This document shows, piece by piece, positions 22,471-34,196 of a stretch of DNA of 64,000 nucleotides (position 1 is the first letter of the stretch; each line of letters begins with the position of its first letter). The DNA is taken from positions 9,495,977-9,559,976 of the forward strand of contig CM063262.1 of NCBI GenBank assembly GCA_032158295.1, in the 5' to 3' direction. This stretch comes from Pycnopodia helianthoides. Its lineage: Eukaryota > Echinodermata > Asteroidea > Forcipulatida > Asteriidae. The position numbers and the translations under genes are program-made. A model generated the notes under the pieces. That model did not search any database and was not told the origin of the DNA. It was given only the letters and a program-made list of their open reading frames with translations.

Positions 22471-22919
22471 TTTTCAGAGTAACCCACTTCCACTAGAATA
22501 GTTTTTTTTCATACGCGATAATGTTTCCACGTATTTTATCTTTCTCCCAGTGTTGAATAGATCCCCCAGCATACGTAGCCATATCCGAGGTTAGATACAG
22601 TCAAACTTGTTATAGACCTTTCTTTTGTCTACAAACATTGACCGCCATTTTGTATGGAAGGCCGTGAGTAGCTTAAAATGTTTAAAACTGGCTCGGCAAA
22701 CAATCACAATTTTTTGCTAAAAAGACAGATGAAGAACTCAACCGAACAGACAAGAAAATGGACTCTTATTAGAACTGAGATTTAGTTTTTGATCACGAGG
22801 GGTTATTGGAACATGGGCGGGTCGTGGGAGTGTGGGGGGTGTGTCGGAGCATAGAGCAGCCACCCAGCCAAATACTGACCTAGTTCACGTGGTTGGTTTA
22901 AAAAGGTTATTAGCATAAT

Positions 22920-24443
22920 TTAAAGAGGGGCTCCAAGGTCAAACTATTTTTGTGATCCACTCATTTTTCCAATAGAGTCCACATGAAAGTGGGGAAAAAA
23001 ATACTAGCCTCACAATGTAATTTTATCTGAAGCACTTTTTCAGAGCTAAATCGAAACAATCAGACAGCAAAAACAAATAGGTCTGTACATTCCAGAGGAA
23101 TTTTTTGCGCTAGTCCAAAGGTCAAATTCAATTCTATATCAGGGTTCTGCCCTCAGTGGTCGGTGCCGGAAAACCTGCCCGGCACTTAGGATTCCCCAAC
23201 CACCACTGGCAGAATTTTCTGTTTCCGCCACCACACATTTGCAAATTTTTTTAAATTACACTTGCAATTTCCTTTCAAAGGTTTTCAACGAAATGTAAAA
23301 TTGGGTATTTACCAGTAGAAATGGTATCCAAAGCCATTAATTTTGAGTACTTCTTTGATTTGAGTCTATTTTTATGATCTCCCGTGTAACTGATCCATCT
23401 CGCAATGGTTTCCAAGGAAACATTTGTCCACCACTAAAGAAATCCTGGCAGAACTCTGCTATATTGATTGAATATCATCAAAATTCAGGAATAAACTGAA
23501 AATTCTTTGTTGAAAAATGTACAGACCGTACATTTGAAATGTGGTGTTTTGGGAATTTTTACGAAAATTGCCCTTGAAGGGTATCAAACACAGTGGAATT
23601 GTAAAACAGTTTAACCTGAGGTTAAAGACTTGTAATTGTTTCCCCTGTTCATCAGGACTCTATCTTTTGGAAAATGATCAGATCACAAAACTGAGCTTGA
23701 CCTTGCGCGTCCCTCTTTAAAGGTATTGTACACTTTTGGTAACAGCTCAAAATCAGTGTCCACATTTTGTGTGATTAAACATATGCATGAACAAACAAAC
23801 CTGTAAAAGTTTGAGCTCAATTGGTCATCGAGGTCACGAGAAAATAGTGAAAAGAGATCTTATGTGTTTTTTGTTTTTTCAAATTATCGCGCGCGATAAT
23901 TACTATTGTTTTACTCGTTTCTCAGAAACGATAGCATTTTAGGCAGAAATATTTTAAGGAACCCTTTTTACCATTACTTACTTTAAATCATGTAAGTTAT
24001 GTGAGAATCTGTGAACATTGTGTTTTTCGATCTGACCAATAGTGTACAGGGCCTTTAAAGACACTGGACACCTTTGGTAATTGTCAAAGACCAGTCTTCT
24101 CACTTGGTGTATCTCAACATATGCACAAAATAACAAACCTGTGAAAATTTGAACTCAATTGGTCGTCGAAGTTGCGAGATACTAATGGAAGTAAAAAACA
24201 CCCTTGTCACACGAAGTTGTGTGCTTTCAGATGCTTGATTTCGAGACCTCACGCGTAAGGTCTCAAAATCAATTCAAATATTTTACTGAGAATTTACTTC
24301 TTTCTCAAAAACTACGTTACTTCAGAGGGAGCCATTTCTCACAATGTTTTATACTATCAACAGCTCTCCATTGCTCGTTACCAAGTGAGTTTTTATGCTA
24401 ACAATTATTTTGAGTAATTACCAATAGTGTCCAGTGCCTTTAA
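22920..24443. mobile_element. MITE train Q1-B2-C1 sharing TTAA borders, with a nested hAT-like MITE
   Basis: Family Q element 22920-23720 (left end AAAGAGGGGCTCCAAGGTC, right end GCGTCCCTCTTT), family B 23717-24058 and family C 24055-24443 lie head to tail. TTAA at 23717-23720 and again at 24055-24058 serves both neighbours. Q1 is itself interrupted at 23142-23461 by a family G element. Confidence 0.85.
23142..23461 (-). mobile_element. hAT-like MITE, family G, copy nested in Q1
   Basis: Ends AGGGTTCTGCCCTCAG and TCCTGGCAGAACTCTG; about 320 bp. Flanks share CTATAT. The other copies are 36116-36434 and 46368-46692. Confidence 0.75.
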
Positions 24444-24769
24444 ATAGATTGCAATATATTAGATTTGTCAACATCGATGTAACAGGTAGATTTATTGTTA
24501 AATGAGATTTGTGTTGTTCTCAAGTTGAAATGTTTTGGAATAAATTAATTGTGTCCATTTGTTAGTCTCACAACCGATGTTATTGTTCTTTATTTGTGTT
24601 TAGGTGGTCCTGCAGCAGCGCCAACACCTTGTTATTGTTCCAAGTTTTGTTATTAGGTGTTCGGGCTGAGGCATCACCGGACATTTTAATTGCAGGGGGC
24701 GGGGGAAGGGGGGTTGGCAAGTGGGGTAACGACATCATTTGGGGGAGGTGCTTATTGACAATTGGTGCT

Positions 24770-24930
24770 CGAGGGCAGAGGGTACCCCCCCCCTCCTATT
24801 GTGTCTTCATTGTGTGCTTAGAATCTCAGGAATTCTTTTGAGGATTTTAGGGGGGGGGGGTCTATACAAGAGGAAAATAGTGTGTTATAGTATGGGAACA
24901 TTGGGGGGGGGACCCTCTACCCCATATCGG
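24770..24930. mobile_element. MITE family I, copy 2 (left end eroded)
   Basis: Shares CAGAGGGTACCCCCCC, CTATACAAGAGGAAAATAGT and GGACCCTCTACCCCATATCG with the copy at 57678. Several long G/C runs make the exact length uncertain. Confidence 0.65.
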
Positions 24931-25512
24931 GCAGGCTATACTTATTGAAGGAGAACACTACTATTGTGAAAGAGAAATGCAACGTGGCACTAATGGGCTT
25001 CCATAGTGTGGCTCTTTGTGAAAACGCAAAATGCAATGGGAGGCTTTTTTTAACGCTAGATGGCAGCAGACCTACCAGGTAAAATTCCATCGTCTAAGTA
25101 GTACTAAGCATGCGCACATTGCTGAGAACAATGGATTTACCTGGGAAGTCTGCTGCCACCTAGCGTCCAAAAAGTCGCCCATTATTGAGATATACGCCCC
25201 TTTTCTGTATTAACCAAGAGTTTGTCATTTTAATAGATATTTCTCCTTGTGAAAAGTGTGACGATTTTGTGATAAACACAACAAAATAATGGAAATTAGT
25301 TAAGTCTTCTCGAGTCCAATGAGGTATTATTTTTTAATCTATCAACAATGATGTACAAAGTTTTCACACTTATACAGAGTTGAAACTAGACTTAAAATCA
25401 AGGTGTCGTTTGCGATACTCCCCCACAATTTTCTTTGGAATGCAGTGTGCTAATGGGCACTGCTCGCAAGCAGGAACAAGGGGAATTCATACACAAAAGT
25501 TACCAAGTTCAT

Positions 25513-26823
25513 TTAAAGAGGTGCTCCAAGGTCGGATTCAAGTTTGTGATGGATTCATTTCCCACTAGATAGAATCCTTATGGAAGTGGGTAGCCTTTGT
25601 CAAGGCCTTCGTGTCTTTGAGCTGCGATGCCAAGCGACTGAAATGGAGACCACGCACACGAGCGGCGCAGCCACGAGTCCTTTTCCAACTTGTTTACGGT
25701 TTCTTATGTGTTTCTTTATAATCTCGACTTTTGCTACCCGAAACGGTAGCAAAAGTCCTAACCAATCAGAAGTGCGTAACGCACGTTTCATACTTCATGA
25801 ATAATTCATTACAAACACCGCAAACAAGTTGGAAACTGGCTTCACCACTTGACTAGCGCGCGTGGTCTCTCGTTTCAGTCACTCCACTGTTTACAAAGCT
25901 GTCCAAGCCACAATGGCCTTGCCAAAAGGCTAGGAAGTGGGGGGAAAACGTTACAATTCTCTAACCTCACAATAAAACGGTGAAAAACGCAATTGTATTT
26001 GATACCCTTCAAGTGCACATTTTTTCAACATCCAATAACATCCAATGATGTCACATTTCAAACATTTATGTACAGGAAATATTTTAGGTCATCCCTAAAT
26101 TTTAATGATATTCAGTCAAAATGGCATCGAGTTTGACCTTTTGACTTGCACAAACATTCCTCTTTGGAATATACAGACCCTTTTGTTGTTGATAAACAAT
26201 GACATCATGTTTCAAATTTTCCTCTGAAAAGTTTTGAAAAATCACATTTTCACACCATTTAAAACGTGAGGCTGGAGTCTTGTAACTTTTGTTTCCACTT
26301 TCATGAGGACTCTATCAATTGGAAAAATGGGTGCATCACAAAACTGAATTTATTCTTGGAGACCCTTTTTAAAGGTAGGGTCATAGATGATTGGTTAATA
26401 CTCCAACAATGAATGACCATGAGAAAATTACTTGGTAAGAAGCACTGCAGCTGCTGATACTGTAGTATGAACTATTTTCAGAAAGGTTTCCTCTCGAGGC
26501 AATATGGTTTGGGTAATTTTTCACCCCAAAACATGGGGAAATGATTCATGCATGAATCGTTTCTCAGATTTCTTGGGGTCGGGTGTCCATTCACGAATGC
26601 CGCAGCCTGAGATGTGGTTGGTACCCACTGTCACCTCGCTTAAGCATAATGGATTTGACATTTATGTGAAAATACCAGGACATTTTTTTGCCGTTTTCTC
26701 AGCAAGCAGGAACTGCACTCAACTGAAACTTTCACAAGTGACTTTTTGTGTGTCCCTCTTTATATTTGTGTCTATAAATAAGCATTACATGGACAAAAAA
26801 CCAATCTATGACCCAACCTTTAA
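25513..26823. mobile_element. MITE train Q2-D1 sharing a TTAA border
   Basis: Family Q copy 25513-26372 (left end AAAGAGGTGCTCCAAGGTC) abuts family D 26369-26823 (ends AAAGGTAGGGTCATAGAT and ATCTATGACCCAACCTTT); the border TTAA at 26369-26372 is shared. A 188-codon open frame starting at 26504 runs out of D1 and is not a gene. Q2 holds an inverted-repeat insert at about 25600-25930. Confidence 0.8.
25600..25930. repeat. Imperfect inverted repeat inside element Q2
   Basis: GCGACTGAAATGGAGACCAC on the left pairs with GTGGTCTCTCGTTTCAGTCA on the right, and CAACTTGTTT with AAACAAGTTG. A small hairpin (TTTTGCTACC/GGTAGCAAAA) sits at about 25730-25756. It looks like a separate foldback insertion. 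Confidence 0.65.
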
Positions 26824-27189
26824 GTCTAGGCTAACAATGTTTGTATCAACAGCTTTTAACCTCAAATACAACCCTGCTACGCCGGCTAACTTATATAATA
26901 AAATGCAGCATCTATTTCATAGTGATGTCATTATCAATGACTTAGAAGTAACGCACGTAAACGGAATACTGTTGCCTACTTGCTGCAGCAAATTTTGTGT
27001 TTATTACATAACGTTGTTCAACCAAAGTGGTAAAGGAAATTGTTGTAGTCATAATTCACCACATACATGACATAAACAGCAGCATCATCTCAGTTTATTA
27101 TACTTTAATAATTTTGGGTTGAACAAAGAACTTTACCCGTCAGTTTCCCTTGTGGTTTTTACTTGATATTTGAAATAAAAAGTCACATC

Positions 27190-27430
27190 CCCTTAAGGTG
27201 ATCCCCTGGCTGCAGCTTCCCAAGTTGCATCGTAAACTTGAATGTAATCCCTGGCTACACGGCAGTTACAGGTTGAATGGCTTCTGACTGGCACCCTCAA
27301 ACAAAGGCATTGACAAATAAGGGATACCGCCAACATTAGGGCTAGATAGCTGTGTCAGTAGAGCGCCAGCACATTAATCCGGAGGTCGCAGGTTCAAGTC
27401 TTGATCTAGTAAATTTTTCTTTGTTCAACC
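27190..27430 (+). mobile_element. SINE family U, older copy
   Basis: Body CCCTGGCTGCAGCTTCCCAA and pseudo-tRNA GGGCTAGATAGCTGTGTCAG to GGTTCAAGTCTTGATCTAG; more decayed than the copy at 29270. Confidence 0.7.
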
Positions 27431-29269
27431 CCAAATTATTTAACAAGTGGTTTAATTAGTACTGAATTTAATGTTGTGAAAGAAGTACATATAACTCGAA
27501 AAAAGCATTAACAGCCAAACCATTGCAGTGTAGACCATGTAACTTTTGTTCACAAAAAAAGTGACCTAAGAACATTCCAGGGCCTTTGTGGCAGGCGAGA
27601 TACTACACTGGTCATATGGGAAGTTGAACATTTCGAGTCATAATTTCCACACAAATTAAAGAGTTATAAAAGTAACAGCTGAACAAGCTTTGAGATGTGC
27701 CCCAGTCAAAAGTTGATAAAAATCCGACAGTGCAATCTCCATAAAATGAGAGATTTATGTTTTTCTTCCATTGGGCTGTGTACCAATCATGCCTGCATTA
27801 AAGTCCAGGCTCTGTGGCTCGTTTGTAATCATGTGATGTCATAGGTTACATGGACTATACATTTCTAACACATATAATGATATCACCAAGTATGGTTAAT
27901 CACATTGGTCACTAGAGGGCGCTGCTTTTCGTATTCATACATGCAACTTTGTACTTCAAAAAAAAGAGGAAACAGCGAACCACACACAATTTTTTACAGT
28001 AGTTTTTGTTTTACTTTGGCAGTGTTATAAAAGAAAAAGAGATATCGGCTGATCAGCTAAAACTTTGTCTGCTCTATCCGCCCTTTGCACTGTCAGCCAT
28101 TTGTGTGTGAGCCTCAAATTGGGGACAGCAGTGAATAGACGCATTATATAACTCTGTATTGTCATGGTAATGTAATGACACTTTCATCTCAACAGATGTA
28201 CATAAATACATTACAAACAAAGCATGAAGTCGGGGCTCTACACGCAACATGGCGGATCCGTGCAAGTAGCAAATAGCACACTGATATTTGAACCTGAGAT
28301 CGTGATTATTTTTTAGTGCGAGTGCAAAACTGTCACATCTCCAAAATGCAACACCTAGAGCAAGTTAAAGTGCACACATTTAGTCGACCCTTGGTTGGCC
28401 ACTGACTCGCAATGTACATGCTCAGTGATGTACTCAGTCGAACGACTGGTTTGGAAGTCTAGTTAACCATCGGTACGGTATTCAACACTTCCATTGCCTT
28501 CCGCCATTTTGCTGTATGGTGACACTGGTTCCCTTTCTGCGCTTTACACGGGTAAGCATGAAACAAGGTACCGGGACCAGGGACAAGGGAAGAAACCTTG
28601 GTCTTGAGGAATGGTTCCAAATGGTCCACCACAATAGTCAACCAATGGTCGACCAGCCTTGGTTCGAGTCAAAACCTTTAGTGAACCATAGTGCGCACTC
28701 GAACTTGCTCTCACACAAGATTGAAACTTCAACATCTAATCTGGCCAACTCTATCCCAGATGCACACACAAACCCAATGGTGTAGAGACTACAGTGGTCC
28801 TCACAATGCAGGGGCAAGAGTAACGGCTGACAAAAAAACCTTGCACTGCCAGCGTCTCAGCAATGGTGGCGCGTAGCACTTGCGCGATTGCATGTACAGG
28901 CTCAAACAAATTGGCACATACATTTTAGTGTTTACAACGACACCCTATGAAAAACACATCAATACGGACTAACTTTTTGCAGATATTGTATTTGTCAGAA
29001 CTACTGCACTTATTTTATTTTCCACTTGATATTAGAAGATATTTAATTGTTTTGTTTTTCCCCCGGCCAGATTTAGTCATTAATTTGTTGCTTATTTCAA
29101 ACCGACCAAAATTGTGAACATTTTCACTGTCGTACAAAAAGTACATGGATGGGGATGGGGTGATTAAGAGAACAAGCTTGACTGAGAACGTGTTAATACA
29201 AAAACAAAAATGTTTCAATCTTTCCTCGTAGTTTATTACTTGGTATTTGAAGTGAAAAAGTTGCATTCC

Positions 29270-29500
29270 CTTAAAGTTATCCCGTGGCTGCCGCTTCCCA
29301 GGTTATATTGTAAATTTGGGTGTGATCCCTGGCTACAGGGCAGTTTAACGGTTGTATGGCTTCTGACTTGCACCCCCCTACAAAGATATTGACAAAATAA
29401 GGAGACTGCCAACATAGGGCTAGATAGCTCAGTTGGTAGAGAGCCCGCACGTTAATGCGGAGGTCGTTGGGTCAAAACCCACTCTAGCCATTGTTCTTTG
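29270..29500 (+). mobile_element. SINE family U with a tRNA-like 3' segment
   Basis: The segment GGGCTAGATAGCTCAGTTGG to CCCACTCTAGCC (29416-29490) folds like a tRNA: a 7-bp acceptor GGCTAGA/TCTAGCC and a GCTC/GAGC D-stem. The anticodon loop is one base short and the T-arm is altered, so it is a pseudo-tRNA. The upstream body (CCCTGGCTACAGGGCAGTTT) recurs at 27190-27430 and, inverted, at about 40385-40530. Confidence 0.72.
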
Positions 29501-30142
29501 TTTAACCCCAATTTAGTTTGTTACTTGATAAATATTTATGTGATAGAATCAAATGAGAAAACACAAATGCTGGGAGAAAAAAAAGGGGGTCAGAACATTT
29601 TGCATAAGCAGTCATTCTGAAAATGATGGGGAGAGGTTAATTTTTTTATGAACATCATATTATCTACATGTATCATTTTTTTGTTTTACTTTTTTTTTTT
29701 TTTGCTTTTCTTTTTTTTAACATATTAATGTTTGTTTTCTTTTTCTTGGGTTGGGGGCTAGGTCAGGTGGCGGGGCGCGCTATATTAAACAGAGGCCTAG
29801 CTAGAACTCTTTGTTTACTCTTTGTACGGATTTAAACATGGCACAAAAGAAAGAGGGAAAAATGAAGAGAAAATACTTTCTTCCACTGTTGACATTGATG
29901 TCTTTGTAATCATGGTGTACCCAGTACCAATGATTTCAGTAATATTGTATACAATGGAAAACACATTAAATGGCTGGGCGGATACAAGTGTTACGATAAA
30001 TAAAAAACAAACTGATTTTATACACACTTTAACCACAATGTTAAAATTTGTACAACTAAAAACCCTGATTTTTATACTTATAGAAATATTTGCTCATTGT
30101 TTTAGTTCATATAAAATAATTATATGCAGTTGTTTGTACACT

Positions 30143-30776
30143 TAGGGGAGACTGCCGTCATGATCATAGCAGGCCTGTGACTGGAGGATTGAAGACCCTT
30201 TTACCATAGTACTAAGCATGTTTTTTCGATTAGAATAAAACATGTTCAGCAACCTGCGACAAGTTTCATGTTACTATTGTTGTTGAAGTATTGCTTTCCA
30301 CTTTGACATACAGAGAAAAACATGGTTTGTCTGATTAAATTTTTTCATGAAGTCTCTGAAAGTGAGCCTGGAGTGATCCTGGAGGTGAGTCTCTTACTGC
30401 GATCATCGGACAGAATTATTTCCAAATGAACTGTCTCAGCATTATAGGAGCTAATTCCGAAGATAATCTAATTACCCAACAGAAATTACAAACTTCCCAC
30501 CAAATGGTACACATTTTGATGCCCCTAGACGCCCCTACGCTACACTTTGGACTGATCCGATTGCGTAATATTTAAGCGCACAGTAGGAGCCCGCGCAACT
30601 GTGCAAGTTTGAAACAAATGCGCGCACTGGCAGTCACATCACAATTACAACCATGAGAGCGCCGATTGTGCTGTGACGTCCAGCAAGCCCGTGTGCAATA
30701 CGTATCTGGGTAGTCCATAATTCCATGTACAGCCAAAGGCCAGCTATGATCATGAAAGCAGTCCCCCTAGCAGTAT
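30143..30776. mobile_element. Inverted-repeat element of about 630 bp (family not recognised)
   Basis: TTAGGGGAGACTGCCGTCATG with GATCATAGCAGGCCT at the left is mirrored by AGGCCAGCTATGATCATGAA with GCAGTCCCCCTAG at the right. The interior is AT-rich left and CG-rich right (about 30530-30710) with no coding capacity. No clear target duplication was found. Confidence 0.65.
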
Positions 30777-30964
30777 AAATTAAAGTTAAAGTTTCAAGGT
30801 ATTTGCTGACAAATCTTTAAAAGAACATTTCACAAAAATATTCATTCAAAAAATGTCGTAGTAAAATGATTTTTACTGTCCTGCAAGAAAAAGTGATATA
30901 AGTACACAAGGAGTTTGTGGTGTGCCTTTCAATTATTTTTTTACTCCCGTCAATCAAAACTCTT

Positions 30965-31001
<37 letters not shown>

Positions 31002-31946
31002 GGGGGGGGTAGCATTTTTTTAAATGGATGCACGCTGTGAAACTGTTGAGTAAATTATTTTTCCCTCCATAATTACAACAGAGTAACGCAGCGACACTGT
31101 TCACTGCTTGTATTAGACCCCTAACCTTACATGAAAATTTCCTCTTTAAAAGTTGTATTTCTTCTTAAACCCCCAATGCACACTTCTTGTATCAGTTAAC
31201 AAGACTTTTTTGGTTTTATATATATACAAATTTACAAGACGACCAACAATTAGTCATGTTTTTTTTTTTTTTTTTTTTTAATCCCCATGTAGATTGGCCA
31301 TTCAAATGGCGGTACGGCTGGATCAACACATCACCATGCATGGAAGTATGGGAAGTCGATAGCGACGCCCTTGGAAACAAGTCGTAGCCGTAGCCGCCAA
31401 TTTGAATACAGCCTATGCCTGTTGGAATTCCTGTTCACTTAACGGCAATAAATAAATCCACATATAGATGATTTTAGGTTGTCATCCTCTAATGGAAGGC
31501 AACGTGATCGTTTTGTTTTTTTGAAGACGATCTTCTTTCAATTTGTACCAGTCGCTAGTTTTCAATGAATCTAGAATAGTAGGGGCAGATTTGGGAAATA
31601 ATTGCAGGAGTGCCTTTGATGATGCTAGCATTTGGCTCACAGTCAGAGTATGTCATGGGAAACATATTTGACTATAGGGCCATCGCATATTATTTGTCCT
31701 TTGGAAGAATGTAGGAATACAAGAAGTCGTTTTCACAAATTTCAAAATGGCTGTCGATAATCGTTATTTTACTTTAAAATCTACTTCTACTTCTATCCTG
31801 TGATGTACCACAATCACAGTATTGAGATAGCTGCCATTTAATTAAATTGTGTAGGTTTTTTAAATATTTATATCATAAATGTGTATTGTGGAAAGCATTT
31901 TTTTTTAAATATCCTTCAAGTAAACAGGAAATCTACAATAACATTA

Positions 31947-32324
31947 ATAAAGGTATTATACAGGATTGGTGAAGCTGACTAAACAGTCGCACACAGTGTT
32001 CATGTTTTGAGTGATCAACCATGTACACGAAATAACAAACCTCTAAAAATTTGCGTTTAATTCGTCGTGTGAGTCAGGAGAAAATAGTGCAAAACCAGCA
32101 TGTAAACACAATGTCCTAAATTTGGGTTGTAACAACCAAATTCAGCTGTTTTTTTTTTTTAAGTTTTTCAGAAAGTTTTCTCAAATAGACTTCATTTCAG
32201 AGGGAAATATTTCACAGGAATAAAAATGAATCTAGTATGAACTTCATAATCAGTCCAGTTTTCAGATTAAAATTAAGCAATGACGTTTTTAATCCTTACC
32301 AATCCTGTATAAAAATACCTTTAA
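31947..32324 (+). mobile_element. MITE related to the TTAA group (family F)
   Basis: Inverted ends AGGTATTATACAGGATTGG and CCAATCCTGTATAAAAATACCT; TTAA follows on the right and ATAA precedes on the left. About 375 bp, non-coding, with the same interior layout (AACAAACCT... GAGAAAATAGTG) as families A and B. Confidence 0.75.
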
Positions 32325-33339
32325 TATAACCTTTTGGGGCAACACTTTTTTTAATTTATTTTTGTATTTTTGTACACTAGTTTTATCTTAAAACCAAGAC
32401 AGAGGACTGCAGCCTACCCACACAAATACCTTGCTGGCACACATCATATTATTCTATACAACATGTTTACTGTACAAACTCAAATAGTGTAAACGAAGTT
32501 CAAAACTTCTGCAAAAATAATAACAATACTAGAAATATTTCACTGAGCCTAAACCAGCCCGTAGGGGAGATCAATCATTGGGCATAGAAACAGAACCTGG
32601 GAAATGCTGAGCTTGATTAAGAGTGTCACATGGTTTGACCCAGTAGACCTTTCTATTGCAAGTCACACCCCAAGGTTTTGCCAACCAAGGTTGGGAAACT
32701 ATTGGAAGCCATAAATGCAAAACACAAAGACAGCCACAGTTTGTAACAATGTTACACAACATTAAAAAATAGTGTGAATTTGTTGGAAACAAAGCAAGCA
32801 ATCATGGGATGCCTTTTTTATAATTGAACGTTTGCAGAAATGTCCCAATTTGAACATCTGTTAACACGATTGATGTTTTGCTGTCATTGGCCCAACCAGC
32901 GTGATTTGTTAATCAACAATAGAATGGTCTATTTAAACGACGCCATCATGACAACAACATTGTTGCGCCATTTTGAGAGTTATCCCGGTGTGTTATTGAC
33001 CCCCTTGCAGACGCGGAACGCACTCACAAAATGCGCGTCTATCCCTTTCCACAATTTGGGGGCCGATTCCTTTGTGTACAATTTGACTCCCAGAATGGGC
33101 GACAGGATAGGCGCGTGTACGTGCGCTACATGTACGCGTCGTGCAAGGGGTCAACACAGTGTAACGCGCATCAACGCGGCGTTTACAGCTCACCTATTGC
33201 CTCCCTAAATGGTGAACATGGCACAGTCGCTGCGTGTGACGTACGGTCAAGGGGTCAAAAACCCGCGTATGGCAAAATCTACCAGACCGACCCTTTAGGA
33301 AAGGTTACATTTGCCATACATAAATAATTGTTACACATA

Positions 33340-34060
33340 CAACAAAGTGCTGCTGGGCTCTCGTTCTTCTCAGTACTTTTTTAGTGCTTGCACTCAGACT
33401 CGTACTCTCAGAGAAACAACACATGTCTTTTACTCCACTTCTAATTTAAAACAAAAACAGGATTGTCCTTTTACTGAAACTCTACTCGAACTGTACTCAT
33501 GGAAAGTATGTGTACTCATGGAAAATGCCTCATTCGTGTACTCGCATAAATAACTAGAACTTGGTATCACACTTACACTTGTACTCACTGAAAAAGCACT
33601 TACACTCACAGTACTCAAAACCACAACAATGTACACGTACACAGGGGAGCTATGCAGACCTGGGTCCAATTTCATAGAGCTGCTTAAGCGGACAGTATAG
33701 TGCTTGAAAACTTCCTGCAAAGCATAAGGAAGCAGGGAACCACTCACAAATGGTACCTTTGACATGGTGTTTTAGCTGGTAACCTTGTTCTGATTAGCAA
33801 TATTGTGTTGTGCTCAGTTACTTTATGTGCTTAAGCAGCCCTATGAAGTTTGGCCCTGTACTCAAGAACATTTCTCATTCTAGTACACGCATAAAATGAC
33901 TTGATCGTGTTATCACAGGACAGTGGTCACACTCGCGTTCACAGAAAAACACTCCTACTCAGGCAAGCGTAGTCGCACCCACACTAATGTACCCGTACTC
34001 ATGGAAAGTACTGAAGAAATTTACATGTACTCGCACTCTCGGAAAAGTACTCATCAACAA
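33340..34060 (+). repeat. Degenerate short repeat rich in GTACTC(A/G)
   Basis: Many spaced copies of CTCGTACTC, GTACTCATGGAAA and GTACTCAC occur without a strict period, interrupted by the H element. It lies immediately downstream of the SLC20 stop codon on the minus strand and may be part of its 3' UTR. Confidence 0.6.
33659..33857. mobile_element. Small MITE family H, copy 2, splitting a GTACTC repeat field
   Basis: Ends GGGTCCAATTTCATAGAGCT and AGCAGCCCTATGAAGTTTGG. The degenerate GTACTC-rich sequence on either side (33340-33655 and 33860-34060) is continuous in character, so the element inserted into it. Confidence 0.75.
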
Positions 34061-34196
34061 CTTTGTTGTATGGCTCGCCTTACAGCGGGCAGATAGCGAG
34101 CAGATACTGCAGCGAGCAGATACTGCGACACTCAGCATTGTGCATGTTCTGTTTCTATGAGGAACAGCCCCCGAGGGCGTACTAGGGGGGCTATCA

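Larger units (their letters stand above)
22470..34196. other. Intergenic region between TMEM147 and SLC20 (convergent)
   Basis: No conserved coding exon was found in 11.7 kb. Contents in order: unique to 22919, MITE train Q1-B2-C1, unique with MITE I (24444-25512), train Q2-D1, SINE U (27190), unique 27440-29260 (short CG-rich stretch near 28250-28870), SINE U (29270), poly-T stretches 29680-29720, inverted-repeat element 30143-30776, poly-T/G run 30960-31010, F element 31947-32324, unique CG-rich 32820-33330, GTACTC field. Open frames at 26504 and 32840 show no family features. Confidence 0.6.

Noticed and set aside
26504..27070. 188-codon plus-strand open frame, the longest-looking lone frame in the intergenic region
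   Set aside because: It starts inside a family D MITE and runs through its right end; there is no domain-like pattern and its composition fits non-coding AT-rich DNA.
29416..29490. Apparent tRNA gene
   Set aside because: The anticodon loop is one base short, the T-arm is altered and the same sequence sits at the end of a repeated body; it is a SINE pseudo-tRNA.
32840..33208. 122-codon plus-strand frame in a CG-rich stretch
   Set aside because: No family features and overlapping frames are equally open; the openness follows from base composition.
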